Positions 16,211 to 24,387 of a stretch of 42,002 nt of DNA are shown in pieces (within the stretch, counting starts at the first letter, position 1; every line of letters begins with the position of its first letter). Origin of the DNA: Paraburkholderia rhynchosiae. GTDB taxonomy: Bacteria; Pseudomonadota; Gammaproteobacteria; Burkholderiales; Burkholderiaceae. The translations under genes and the position numbers were made by a program. Below the pieces are notes generated by a model, which saw only the letters and a program-made list of their open reading frames with translations, was not told the DNA's origin and ran no database searches. The stretch lies in the NCBI RefSeq assembly GCF_002879865.1, contig NZ_PNXY01000041.1:1-42002 (forward strand), given 5' to 3'.

Positions 16211-17435
16211 ATCGCGACTGTTTCAATGCGCTCTTCGGCTTGAAACTGGCCGACCACTTCATTGCCGGCAATTCGACGAGCCGGTAGAACACGTAAGCGA
16301 CCGGCACGGCCACCAGCATGTAGCCGAACGACGGCCAGATCGACATCTGCAACGACGAGCGGAATAGCAGCGACGAAAGCAGCACGAAGATCGGCAGATG
16401 GATCAGATACAGCGAGAAGCTGAAGTCGCCGAAGCGCGACAGAAGCCGCAGTCCCCAACCGTCGCGCTGATTCCCGTTGCCGCGCTCCAGCGCCCTGTAC
16501 AGATAGAACGCGAAGCCGATCGCCCACAACTGGAACGCGCCGTACTGTCCGAAGTGAAACGCCGCACAGCCGAGCGCGACGAATGCGGCGGCCAGCACAT
16601 AGAGCCACCACGACGAGCGCGCTTGCGGCGCGCTGCGGGCTTTGGCATCGGCGATCCACGCGCCGAGCGTCCAGGAAAACCAGTACGACGTGAAAAACTG
16701 GACGTCGTGCCGCTCAAGCAGATACGCCGACACCACGTTGATCACGGCGACCATCGCGAGCACGGACGTCATGCCAATACGCCGGCGCAGTGCGAACAGC
16801 AACGGATAGATCGCGTAGAACTGCACTTCGAGCGAGAGCGTCCACAGCGCGCCATTCGATCCATACGTCTTGCCGGCCACGCCTTGCAGCGAAAAGAGAT
16901 TGACGAGAAAAGCCTGCAAGCCGATCTCGCGAATCTTGTGACTGACTGGCGGCAGTTGCAGGCTGAACCAGTCGAGCGCGAGCGTGAGCAGCAGTGCCGC
17001 AAGCAGCACCGGATAGATGCGCGTGAACCGGCGCACCCAGAAATTGCCCGCATCAAGCTGGTAAGCCGGATTATTGGCGATCCGTAATGCGCCGCTGCGG
17101 TGGATGCAGTAGCCGCTGATAACGAAGAAAATCGGCACACCGGCCGACCCCCATGCAATCGGGAAAGTCAGATATGCCGCAATCGTATCCAGACTGAACG
17201 AATGCCCGGCATTCTGATGAAAGGCCTGCATGCCGACCCATTCGATCTGACGGCAATGGAAATACGCAACCAGCAACGCGGCGAAGCCGCGCATTGCGTC
17301 GATGACATGTTCCTTGCCCGCACTGTCGGCGCGGGCCTCGCTTTGCGCGCGCGGCGCGGCGGACCTCAAGGTCTGTGAGGGAGGTGGGGAGAGGGGCAGG
17401 GATGAGCCGGCGGCATCCAGTGCAGAGTCGCTCAT
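16209..17435 (-). CDS. bceS: acyltransferase 3 family membrane protein (BceS-like)
   Basis: A 408-residue membrane acyltransferase. A hydrophilic N-terminal stretch of about 40 residues leads into HVIDAMRGFAALLVAYFHCRQ, the first helix with its conserved Arg and His. GVPIFFVISGYCIHR follows, then RRFTRIYPVLLAALL and LWTLSLEVQFYAIYPLLFA, all typical of the family. It probably decorates the exopolysaccharide with acetyl or another acyl group from the cytoplasmic side. The start at 17435 (MSDSALDAAG) has AGGA about 7 bases upstream; the frame stays open to 17615 but that extension is not protein-like. It stands alone, convergent with bceR, and has its own promoter in the 17436-17675 gap. Confidence 0.85.
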   Translation of the reverse strand: MSDSALDAAGSSLPLSPPPSQTLRSAAPRAQSEARADSAGKEHVIDAMRGFAALLVAYFHCRQIEWVGMQAFHQNAGHSFSLDTIAAYLTFPIAWGSAGVPIFFVISGYCIHRSGALRIANNPAYQLDAGNFWVRRFTRIYPVLLAALLLTLALDWFSLQLPPVSHKIREIGLQAFLVNLFSLQGVAGKTYGSNGALWTLSLEVQFYAIYPLLFALRRRIGMTSVLAMVAVINVVSAYLLERHDVQFFTSYWFSWTLGAWIADAKARSAPQARSSWWLYVLAAAFVALGCAAFHFGQYGAFQLWAIGFAFYLYRALERGNGNQRDGWGLRLLSRFGDFSFSLYLIHLPIFVLLSSLLFRSSLQMSIWPSFGYMLVAVPVAYVFYRLVELPAMKWSASFKPKSALKQSR

Positions 17436-17675
17436 GCGCGGTCCTTTATTCGAAGAAGAGCAATGCGGATTCGCGCGCACGGTCCGCGCACGCGGTGCAT
17501 CACATGCTAGTGCACCGCGCACACAAAAAATGGATAAAAAATTGCTCGATCGATTCGATTTAAGCGTCCGTTTTGTGACGAATTGTAATTGAGCATAAGC
17601 AGATGCAGCGATCAATTATTTGCCGCTTTTGTCGTGGTAATTTCCACCACGGATTCTCCTGAAAGAGGTGAAGTC

Positions 17676-17831
17676 ATGAACCTGCATGTGCTCGCCGGCA
17701 TCGCCGTGCTGCTGGCCCTCGTCGCCGCCTCCGCGTATCGGGAGGCGCTGCGCAATGAGCCGATCCGCCGTTTTCGCATCAATCCGGGCAAGCTGCCGCA
17801 ACTCGACGAGAACGAGGAAGCGCGTCCTTGA
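17676..17831 (+). CDS. small single-pass membrane protein, hypothetical
   Basis: A 51-residue protein: a hydrophobic N-terminal helix (about residues 3-20) followed by a charged tail ending LPQLDENEEARP. The ATG at 17676 has a good site, AAAGAGG, 6-8 bases upstream. No family is recognised. It sits between divergent bceS and galU in the exopolysaccharide cluster and could be a helper peptide, but this is only position. The good ribosome site and coding-like third positions argue that it is real. Confidence 0.55.
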   Translation: MNLHVLAGIAVLLALVAASAYREALRNEPIRRFRINPGKLPQLDENEEARP

Positions 17832-18133
17832 AGACACAACGCGCGCCGTGGGACCCTAGGCCCTAGGCTCGATGCGAAGCGCATGCGCACATACACGCGA
17901 TAGGTCCGGCGTGTAAATTTTTCGGACTCGCTTCGAAATTATTCAATTGTCCGACGTAAATGTTGCCTGATGCTTTCCACATCGCGCAAATCGGCACGAA
18001 TCGATTTCATTCAGCATTGTTTCAGAGATTTCACGCGTGATCTCGCGTAGCTTTTTTGTTAGCCTTTCTGGCGACGTCGAGCGGCCGCCGTGCCCGCAAA
18101 CACCAATTTCTAACCGATCTGGGAATGCCCACC
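17832..18133 (+). promoter_or_regulatory. upstream region of galU
   Basis: A 302-base gap. It holds a tandem 7-bp repeat CCCTAGGCCCTAGG (17853-17866, two copies of the rare CCTAGG) and an AT-rich part from about 17910 to 18060 that probably carries the galU promoter. No gene or clear promoter pair was identified. Confidence 0.35.
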
Positions 18134-19060
18134 ATGCTGAAAGTCACCAAAGCCGTGTTTCCCGTAGCGGGCCTCGGGACACGATTCCTGCCGGCTACCA
18201 AGGCTAGTCCGAAGGAAATGCTGCCTATCGTCGACAAGCCGCTGATTCAGTACGCGGTCGAAGAAGCGATCGCTGCCGGCATCACCGAGATGATCTTCGT
18301 GACGGGCCGCAGCAAGCGCGCTATTGAAGATCATTTCGACAAGTCGTATGAGATCGAAGCCGAACTCGAAGCACGCAACAAGCAGAAGCTCCTCGATCTC
18401 GTGCGCAGCATCAAGCCGGCCAATGTCGACTGTTTCTATGTGCGCCAGGCGGAAGCGCTCGGTCTCGGCCATGCCGTGCTGTGCGCCGAAAAACTGGTGG
18501 GCGAGAGCCCGTTCGCCGTGATCCTCGCGGACGACCTGCTGCACAGCTCGAAGCCGGTCATGAGCCAGCTTGTCGATACCTTCAATCACTATCACAGCTC
18601 GGTGATCGGCGTGGAAACCATCGCGCGTGAAGACAGCCGTTCGTACGGCGTGGTGGATGGCCGCGAGTGGGAAGACAACGTGATCAAGCTGTCGGGCATC
18701 GTCGAGAAGCCGGCACCTGACAGCGCGCCGTCGAACCTCGGCGTGGTGGGTCGCTATGTGCTCATGCCGACCATTTTCAAGCACATTCGCGCGCTGAAGC
18801 CGGGCGCGGGCGGCGAATTGCAATTGACCGATGCGGTCCAGTCGCTGTTGACCGAAGAACAGGTGCTCGCGTATCGCTACTTCGGCACGCGTTTCGATTG
18901 CGGCAGCAAGCTCGGCTATCTGAAGGCGACGGTGGAATTCGCGCTGCGTCATCCGGAAGTGAAGGCGGAATTCGAGGCGTATCTGCAAGCTTATATGCAG
19001 GCGAACGGCCACGCCAATGCCGAGAGTGTACAGGCTCAATACGCGGTTGAAGCGGCTTAA
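18134..19060 (+). CDS. galU: UTP-glucose-1-phosphate uridylyltransferase (GalU/BceT)
   Basis: A 308-residue cytoplasmic enzyme that makes UDP-glucose from UTP and glucose-1-phosphate, the source of UDP-glucose, UDP-galactose and UDP-glucuronate for the polymer. The nucleotide motif AVFPVAGLGTRFLPATKASPKEMLP lies near residue 7 on, with VDKPLIQYAVEEA next, and VEKPAPDSAPSNLGVVGRYVL further on. These are standard for bacterial UGPases, and length fits. Two ATGs compete; 18134 is preferred since GGGA lies 9 bases upstream, while the ATG at 18125 directly abuts it. In cepacian clusters the same enzyme is bceT, the usual neighbour of bceS. It stands alone, with a strong terminator after it. Confidence 0.95.
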   Translation: MLKVTKAVFPVAGLGTRFLPATKASPKEMLPIVDKPLIQYAVEEAIAAGITEMIFVTGRSKRAIEDHFDKSYEIEAELEARNKQKLLDLVRSIKPANVDCFYVRQAEALGLGHAVLCAEKLVGESPFAVILADDLLHSSKPVMSQLVDTFNHYHSSVIGVETIAREDSRSYGVVDGREWEDNVIKLSGIVEKPAPDSAPSNLGVVGRYVLMPTIFKHIRALKPGAGGELQLTDAVQSLLTEEQVLAYRYFGTRFDCGSKLGYLKATVEFALRHPEVKAEFEAYLQAYMQANGHANAESVQAQYAVEAA

Positions 19061-19122
19061 GTCAAGATACCTAACGAATGTTCCGAGGCGGCTGCGAGGC
19101 TGCCGTATCCTGGCAGTATGGA

Positions 19123-19149
19123 TCACGCAATCACGCAAAATCACGCAGA
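19123..19149 (+). repeat. three tandem ATCACGCA copies
   Basis: The 8-base unit ATCACGCA occurs three times within 19123-19149 with spacers of 0 and 2 bases, between the galU stop and its terminator. Its meaning is unknown. Confidence 0.6.
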
Positions 19150-19180
19150 AGTGGCGCGCAAGACATCGCGCGCATTGAAA

Positions 19181-19207
19181 ACGGGCGCCGCGGCGCCCGT
19201 CTTTTTT
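19181..19207 (+). terminator. intrinsic terminator of galU
   Basis: A perfect 20-bp palindrome ACGGGCGCCGCGGCGCCCGT (19181-19200) folds to an 8-bp GC stem with a 4-base loop, followed by CTTTTTTA. The preceding AAAA run makes it fit to work on the minus strand for glcB as well. Confidence 0.92.
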
Positions 19208-19256
19208 AGCCGCGCTCGAACTTGAAGCCTGTTTGAGCCACGGTGTTACATCACGC

Positions 19257-21428
19257 TCAGCTTTTCTTCACTTCCAGGCGGAACTTGTGCAGCAACGGTT
19301 CCGTGTAGCCGTTCGGCTGCTGGCGTCCTTCGAACACGAGCGCTTGCGCGGCCTTGAAGGCAATCGTGTCGAAGGCAGGCGCCATCGGCTTGTAATACGG
19401 ATCGGCGGCGTTCTGCTGGTCGACGATCTTCGCCATGCGCCTGAAGGTTTCCTCGACCTGCTCGCGCTTTACCACGCCGTGATACAGCCAGTTGGCGATG
19501 TGCTGACTCGAAATGCGCAGCGTCGCGCGGTCTTCCATCAGGCCGACGTCGTGAATATCAGGCACCTTCGAGCAACCCACGCCCTGGTCGATCCAGCGAA
19601 CCACGTAGCCGAGAATGCCTTGCGCGTTGTTGTCGATCTCGGCGCGGATCTCATCGTCGCTCCACTTCGCCGTTTCGACCACGGGAATCGTCAGCAGGCC
19701 GTCGAGCAGTTCGTCGCGCACCTTCGCGTACTCCGTGCGCTCCAGTTCCTGCTGAACCGCCTGCACGTCGATCTGATGGTAGTGCAGCGCATGCAGCGTC
19801 GCGGCCGTCGGCGAGGGCACCCATGCGGTGTTCGCGCCGGCCTTCGGATGCCCGATCTTCTGTTCGAGCATCGCGTGCATCAGGTCGGGCATCGCCCACA
19901 TGCCTTTGCCGATCTGCGAGCGGCCGCGCAGGCCCGCATGCAAACCGACGAGCACGTTGCTGCGCTCATACGCGGCAATCCATGTGCTCGATTTCATGTC
20001 GCCCTTGCGCATCATCGGGCCGGCTTCCATCGCGCTGTGCATTTCGTCGCCGGTACGGTCGAGGAAGCCCGTGTTGATGAACGCCACGCGCTCCGACGCC
20101 TCGGCGATACACGCGAGCAGATTCACGCTCGTGCGGCGCTCCTCGTCCATGATGCCCATCTTGATCGTGTTGCGCGGCAGCTTCAGCAGATCTTCGACGC
20201 GCGCGAACAGTTCGCTTGCGAACGCGACTTCCGCCGGGCCGTGCATTTTTGGCTTCACGATATAGATCGAGCCGGTGCGCGAATTCAGCTTGTTCTTGCG
20301 GTCGTGCAGCGCGCACAGCGTCGTAATGACGGCGTCGAGAATGCCTTCGGGAATCTCGGCGCCGTCTTTCATCAGCACCGCCGGATTGGTCATCAAATGA
20401 CCGACGTTGCGGATGAACAGAAGCGAGCGGCCATGCAGCGTGAGCGGCGTCTTGCCGTCCGCGCCGATATATTCGCGATCTGCGTTCAGACGACGCGTGA
20501 ACGTCTTGCCGTTCTTCGTGACCTCTTCGGTCAGATCGCCGTTCATCAGGCCGAGCCAGTTACGATAAAGCAGAACCTTGTCGTTCGCGTCCACGGCCGC
20601 AACCGAGTCTTCGCAGTCGATGATCGTGCTCACCGCCGCTTCGACCACCACGTCCTTCACATGCGCGGCGTCGCTCTTGCCGATGGAATCGTTCGCGTCG
20701 ATCTGGATCTCGAAGTGCAGGCCGTTGTGCTTGAACAGCACGGCGGACGGCGCGCTGGCATCGCCCTGATAGCCGATGAATTGCGCAGGAGTCTTGAGCT
20801 CGCTCGTGCCGCTCTTCAGCGCGACGACCAGCTTGCCGCCTTCGACGCTATAGCGCGTTGCGTCGGCATGCGAGCCATTCGCGAGCGGCGCGGCTTCGTC
20901 GAGAAACTTGCGGGCATAGGCGATCACCGCGGCGCCACGCACCGGGTTGAAGGTTTTCTGCCTGTCGGCGCCGTTGGTTTCGGGAATGGCGTCGGTGCCG
21001 TACAGCGCGTCGTAGAGGCTGCCCCAGCGCGCGTTCGCCGCGTTCAGCGCATAGCGCTGATTCGACAGCGGCACCACGAGCTGCGGTCCGGCCTGTTCGG
21101 CGATTTCAGTGTCGACGTGGTCGGTCGTGGCCTTCACGCTCGCCGGCGCCGGCACGATATAGCCGATGCCTTCGAGAAACGCACGATAGGCGCGCACGTC
21201 GCGTACCGGGCCCGGATTGGCGCGATGCCAGTTGTCCAGTTCGGATTGCAGGCGGTCACGCTCGGCAAGCAGCGCACGGTTTTTGGGCGCCAGCTCGTGC
21301 ACGAGGGCGTCGAAACCCGACCAGAATGCGGCGCTGTCGATTCCGGTGCCGGGCAGGGCTTCGGTTTCGACGAACTGGTCGAGATTGGCGGCGACCTGCA
21401 ATCCGCCGCGCGGGTTCATCTGAGTCAT
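19257..21428 (-). CDS. glcB: malate synthase G
   Basis: A 723-residue cytoplasmic enzyme that condenses glyoxylate with acetyl-CoA to malate, used in growth on glycolate, glyoxylate or C2 compounds. The G-type is shown by its length (E. coli GlcB is also 723). Conserved blocks include KMGIMDEERRTSVNLLACI, FINTGFLDRTGDEMHSAM, GPMMRKGDMKSSTW and KIGHPKAGANTAWVPSPTAATLHALHY. The ATG at 21428 (MTQMNPRGG) is chosen because it gives the family length and has GGAG 6 bases upstream. The frame is open to 21569 but that part looks non-coding and contains a tandem repeat. It follows glcG on the same strand, as in the glc operon of enteric bacteria, but glcDEF are absent here. Confidence 0.96.
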   Translation of the reverse strand: MTQMNPRGGLQVAANLDQFVETEALPGTGIDSAAFWSGFDALVHELAPKNRALLAERDRLQSELDNWHRANPGPVRDVRAYRAFLEGIGYIVPAPASVKATTDHVDTEIAEQAGPQLVVPLSNQRYALNAANARWGSLYDALYGTDAIPETNGADRQKTFNPVRGAAVIAYARKFLDEAAPLANGSHADATRYSVEGGKLVVALKSGTSELKTPAQFIGYQGDASAPSAVLFKHNGLHFEIQIDANDSIGKSDAAHVKDVVVEAAVSTIIDCEDSVAAVDANDKVLLYRNWLGLMNGDLTEEVTKNGKTFTRRLNADREYIGADGKTPLTLHGRSLLFIRNVGHLMTNPAVLMKDGAEIPEGILDAVITTLCALHDRKNKLNSRTGSIYIVKPKMHGPAEVAFASELFARVEDLLKLPRNTIKMGIMDEERRTSVNLLACIAEASERVAFINTGFLDRTGDEMHSAMEAGPMMRKGDMKSSTWIAAYERSNVLVGLHAGLRGRSQIGKGMWAMPDLMHAMLEQKIGHPKAGANTAWVPSPTAATLHALHYHQIDVQAVQQELERTEYAKVRDELLDGLLTIPVVETAKWSDDEIRAEIDNNAQGILGYVVRWIDQGVGCSKVPDIHDVGLMEDRATLRISSQHIANWLYHGVVKREQVEETFRRMAKIVDQQNAADPYYKPMAPAFDTIAFKAAQALVFEGRQQPNGYTEPLLHKFRLEVKKS

Positions 21429-21548
21429 CGACTGCTCCATCTGTCTGAGTGGGGCCGATGAGGGGGCATCGGCCCGCGTTGGGGCTACTACTGACAAGCT
21501 ACTTTCCGGGTTGCTGTGCTGCTGATCCGAGGGCAGTGCAATCGCGAG

Positions 21549-21572
21549 GGCAATCATGACGGCAATCATGAC
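21549..21572 (+). repeat. 12-bp tandem duplication in the glcG-glcB gap
   Basis: GGCAATCATGAC is present twice head to tail (21549-21560, 21561-21572) in the 164-base gap between glcG and glcB. It may be a recent slippage event or a paired operator. Confidence 0.7.
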
Positions 21573-21592
21573 GCACGAGCGCGACCGCGAAC

Positions 21593-21997
21593 TCAGACGC
21601 CGAGCGCCTGAATGCCGGCCTTCGCAATCTGCGCGTCCTGATCCGACTTCACGCCCGACACGCCGACCGCGCCGATCACCTGGCCGTCGGCGATCACCGG
21701 CACGCCGCCTTCGAGCGTACCGGAGAGCGGCGCGCTGAGAAATGCGGTGCGGCCATTGTTGATCATGTCTTCATATACCTTGGTTTCGCGGCGGCCGATC
21801 GCCGAAGTGCGGGCTTTTTCCGTCGCGATGTAGGCGCTCGCGGGCGCGCTGCCGTCCAGACGCAGCATGCCGAGCGGGTGGCCGCCGTCGTCGACCACGA
21901 CGATTGCGACGGCCCACTTGTTCTTCTCGGCTTCCGCGCGCGCGGCTTCGAGAATGCGAGTCGTTTCGACAACGGTCAACACGGGTTTGCTCAGCAT
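21593..21997 (-). CDS. glcG: GlcG/HbpS family protein
   Basis: A 134-residue protein of the heme-degrading/GlcG (DUF336) family, whose exact role is not settled. Typical features are the opening TVVETTRILEAARAEAEKN, the central IVVVDDGGHPLGMLRLDGS, the helix SAYIATEKARTSAI, and the glycine-rich end GGVPVIADGQVIGAVGVSG. The ATG at 21997 is supported by AGGA 8 bases upstream and by the family's usual N-terminus; the open frame reaches 22108 without protein character. It is the first gene of a glcG-glcB unit, as in glc operons, so a link to glycolate or glyoxylate use is likely. Confidence 0.87.
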   Translation of the reverse strand: MLSKPVLTVVETTRILEAARAEAEKNKWAVAIVVVDDGGHPLGMLRLDGSAPASAYIATEKARTSAIGRRETKVYEDMINNGRTAFLSAPLSGTLEGGVPVIADGQVIGAVGVSGVKSDQDAQIAKAGIQALGV

Positions 21998-22373
21998 AAT
22001 GAATTTCCTGTCTCGTTCATGGTAGGGACGCGACGCGCAGGGACAGTGAAAGGCGAACAACCGCGGCACGCCCTCGCGAATCGGCTGGATGGGGGATTTT
22101 ACGTCCAAGCGCGATGCGAAGAAACGGCCTCCTGCGATGGCCAGCTTCAGTGGCCAGCTTCCATGGCCGGCGTAGAGCGACGCATCAGGAACCGAGGCAT
22201 GCGGGGTTACCCGACCGAACGAGGAGAAACCGACGCACAGCAGCGCGTCTGAACACGGTCAGGGTCGAAGAGCCGAACCGATTTACAATCGAACCTTGAT
22301 TTAATACTTGCCATATAAAAACGAGCGAGCGCGTGATCCCGCGCTCGCGCACCCAACGTCCACGCCCCACATC
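21998..22373. promoter_or_regulatory. divergent glcG / MOSC gene control region
   Basis: A 376-base gap. It has two copies of TGGCCAGCTTC at a 13-base step (22138-22148, 22151-22161) with a partial third TGGCC at 22164, possible operator repeats. An AT-rich stretch with TTGATTTAATACTTGCC and ATATAAAAA lies at about 22295-22320, the probable MOSC promoter zone. A perfect 9-bp stem GCGAGCGCG/CGCGCTCGC (22325-22348) lies in the probable 5' leader of the MOSC gene. Confidence 0.45.
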
Positions 22374-23237
22374 ATGCCAACCATCAGCGAGCTTTTTATC
22401 TATCCGATCAAATCGTGCGCGGGCATCGCGTTGAATGAAGCGCGTCTGCTCGCCACAGGTCTCGAATACGATCGATACTGGATGGCCGTCGATTCGAACG
22501 GAGCGATGCTCACGCAGCGTGCGTATCCGCGCATGGCCTTGATCAAGGTGGAGATCGCCTCGCACGAACTCGTGATCCGCGCGCCCGGCATGAGCGAGTT
22601 GCGTACGCCGCTGGATGCCGCACAACTCGACGCCCCGTTCAAGGTTGCCACCACGGTGTGGCGCGATGCGGCCTATGGGCTCGACACCGGCGAGGAATGC
22701 GCCGCATGGTTCTCCACGTTTCTCGGCATTCCAGCGCGGCTGTTGCGTTTCGATCCCGGGCGCGAGCGCGTGGTCGACCCCGCTTATACGGAGAGCGTCG
22801 GCGGCGCCACGACGCATTTCGCCGATGGCTTCCCGCTACTCGTGATCGGTCAGACCTCGCTCGACGATCTCAACACGCGCCTGAACGCAAAGGGCGCGCC
22901 GTCGATTCCAATCAATCGCTTCCGTCCGAATCTCGTGCTAAGCGGGCTCGAGGCTTATGAAGAAGACTTCGTGGAAACGCTGAGCATTGACCACGCTGTC
23001 GAACTGCGTCTCGTCAAACCGTGCTCGCGCTGTCCCATGCCGACCATCGACCAGACGAAGGGCGAGCGTAATCCTGACTGGCCGAACGAACCGACCGACA
23101 CGATGAGCGTCTATCGCGCGAATCCGCAGCGAAACGGCGCGATCACGTTCGGCAACAACGCGCTCGTGATGAGCGGGGCGGGCGCATCGCTGCGCGTCGG
23201 ACAAACGGTCGAAGCGGAACTGGGCTTCGACGATTAA
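22374..23237 (+). CDS. MOSC-domain protein (YcbX-like)
   Basis: A 287-residue cytoplasmic protein. An N-terminal beta-barrel MOSC_N part starts ISELFIYPIKSCAGI and continues through GLEYDRYWMAVDSNG. The C-terminal MOSC domain has INRFRPNLVLSGLEAYEED and the conserved cysteine motif KPCSRCPMPTIDQTKG. MOSC proteins bind molybdenum cofactor sulfur or act in reduction of N-hydroxylated compounds with a flavoprotein partner, as YcbX does in E. coli. Here no C-terminal ferredoxin domain is present, so it is the short form. The ATG at 22374 matches the usual start of the family. Its place between glyoxylate genes and the molybdenum-dependent nitrate locus may be chance. Confidence 0.88.
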   Translation: MPTISELFIYPIKSCAGIALNEARLLATGLEYDRYWMAVDSNGAMLTQRAYPRMALIKVEIASHELVIRAPGMSELRTPLDAAQLDAPFKVATTVWRDAAYGLDTGEECAAWFSTFLGIPARLLRFDPGRERVVDPAYTESVGGATTHFADGFPLLVIGQTSLDDLNTRLNAKGAPSIPINRFRPNLVLSGLEAYEEDFVETLSIDHAVELRLVKPCSRCPMPTIDQTKGERNPDWPNEPTDTMSVYRANPQRNGAITFGNNALVMSGAGASLRVGQTVEAELGFDD

Positions 23238-23368
23238 CTGCCGCACGTGCATTCACCGCGGCGAAACCGCTTCCGCGTTTTCCTGCGGGCACTCGGAAGT
23301 TCACAGCAGTCATCTGCCTTCCTGGTGCGGCTCGTCTCGAAGCGAATTCGCACCGCTGTATGCGGCGT

Positions 23369-24148
23369 TCACGCGGCGCAAGCGTGCGCCGCTTCATCAC
23401 CCGATACGGCGCCGTCCGCCCACGCAGGCTCGACGCTTTCACCAATCGCGCCGCCCACCAGAATCACGGCGGGGCTGCCGAAACCCGCATCGGTGGCGTC
23501 CGCCGCGAGGCGGTCGAGGCGCGTCAGCAGACGCCGCTCATCGACGCTGCCGGCCCATTGCACGACCGCAGCCGGTGTGTCGGCAGGCAGGCTCGCGAGC
23601 AATGCGGTGGCAAGACTGCCGATACGCCGCATCCCCATATAGATGGCGAGCGTGGTGCGCGTCGCGGCGAGCGCGGCCCAGTCCGGCTCGCCATGATCTT
23701 CCTTGTGCGCGGTCACGAACGTGACGCCGTGGCAATGGCGGCGATGCGTGAGTGAAATGCCGAGCCCCGCCGCAGCCGCGAAACCCGACGAGATGCCGTT
23801 GACGATCTCCACCGGAATGCCGGCGTCACGCAAGGTCGCGATCTCTTCGCCGGCACGGCCGAATAGCAGCGCCTCGCCGCCTTTCACGCGCACCACGTGC
23901 AAACCCCTCTGCGCGTAACGCCGCATCAGGCGTTCGATAAACGCTTGGGGCGTCGAACGGCAGCCGCCGCGCTTGCCTACGCGAATCACGCGCGCTTGCG
24001 GCGCGAGCGTGACGATCTCGGGATTGGCGAGGTCGTCGAGCAGGACGACGTCGGCGGCGGCGAGCGCCTTCGCGGCTCGCAAGGTGAGCAGATCGAGTTC
24101 GCCCGGGCCGGCGCTCAATAACGTGACTTTGCCGGAGTTCGTGTTCAT
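23369..24148 (-). CDS. cobA: uroporphyrinogen-III C-methyltransferase (siroheme synthesis)
   Basis: A 259-residue SAM-dependent methyltransferase that makes precorrin-2 from uroporphyrinogen III, the step to siroheme. It begins KVTLLSAGPGELDLLTLRAAKAL. The central motif RVKGGEALLFGRAGEE is the usual P-loop-like signature, slightly altered from the common GGDPFVFGRGGEE. GISSGFAAAAGLGISLTHR and VTAHKED follow. Siroheme is the cofactor of the NirB nitrite reductase encoded divergently, so the pair makes sense. The ATG at 24148 has AGGA 8 bases upstream. Its leader carries a sigma-54 promoter and an ANTAR-type attenuator that mirror those of nirB. It lacks the CysG oxidase/chelatase part, which must be encoded elsewhere. 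Confidence 0.93.
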   Translation of the reverse strand: MNTNSGKVTLLSAGPGELDLLTLRAAKALAAADVVLLDDLANPEIVTLAPQARVIRVGKRGGCRSTPQAFIERLMRRYAQRGLHVVRVKGGEALLFGRAGEEIATLRDAGIPVEIVNGISSGFAAAAGLGISLTHRRHCHGVTFVTAHKEDHGEPDWAALAATRTTLAIYMGMRRIGSLATALLASLPADTPAAVVQWAGSVDERRLLTRLDRLAADATDAGFGSPAVILVGGAIGESVEPAWADGAVSGDEAAHACAA

Positions 24149-24202
24149 CGCAATGTCCTTAGCTTCTCTCTGTGGCCAGCGGCGGTGCCACTGGCGCCAA
24201 AC

Positions 24203-24245
24203 AAAAAACGGCGTCCGCTCGTGATGATCACGAGGGGACGCCGTT
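24203..24245 (-). terminator. leader terminator (attenuator) of cobA
   Basis: On the minus strand AACGGCGTCC (24245-24236) pairs with GGACGCCGTT (24216-24207), with an inner 7-bp stem (24234-24228 with 24224-24218) capped by a 3-base loop, and a T run (24208-24203). It stands 55 bases before the cobA start, so it can stop transcription before the gene. Its 5' arm overlaps the P2 hexaloop hairpin. Confidence 0.88.
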
Positions 24246-24344
24246 GTCCGATCTTGCTGGTTTGCTGCTCATTCTTTTAAAGCCCGCGACACGCCGCATT
24301 GCGTCTCGCCGGGGTGGCAGTCGTCCGATACGGCTGCGTTGCCG
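24236..24344 (-). ncRNA. ANTAR-type antitermination leader of cobA (P1 and P2 hairpins)
   Basis: P2 is GGAC-AACGGC-GTCC (24249 down to 24236): a hexaloop with A at 1 and G at 4 whose loop and 3' arm form the 5' arm of the terminator, so the two folds exclude each other. Two candidate P1 hairpins lie upstream, also hexaloops with A1 and G4: ACGC-AATGCG-GCGT (24304-24291), 41 bases from P2, and CGGC-AACGCA-GCCG (24344-24331), nearer the transcript start. Paired hexaloops of this type are what ANTAR proteins such as NasR or NasT bind. The regulator gene is not in the window. Confidence 0.75.
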
Positions 24345-24370
24345 GAACGGGACCTCATGGCGAGTCCTTA

Positions 24371-24387
24371 CGCAAGGACCACGCCAA
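24371..24387 (-). promoter_or_regulatory. sigma-54 promoter of cobA
   Basis: On the minus strand TTGGCGTGGTCCTTGCG: -24 element TGGCGT (24386-24381) and -12 element TTGCG (24375-24371), with exactly 10 bases between the GG and GC pairs. The start of the RNA would be near 24360, 16 bases before the first P1 candidate. It overlaps a GTCCTT/AAGGAC inverted repeat (24364-24379). Confidence 0.7.

Noticed and set aside
19233..21461. 742-codon plus-strand frame opposite glcB
   Set aside because: It is antisense to a clear malate synthase with full family length and motifs; no ribosome site and unnatural composition.
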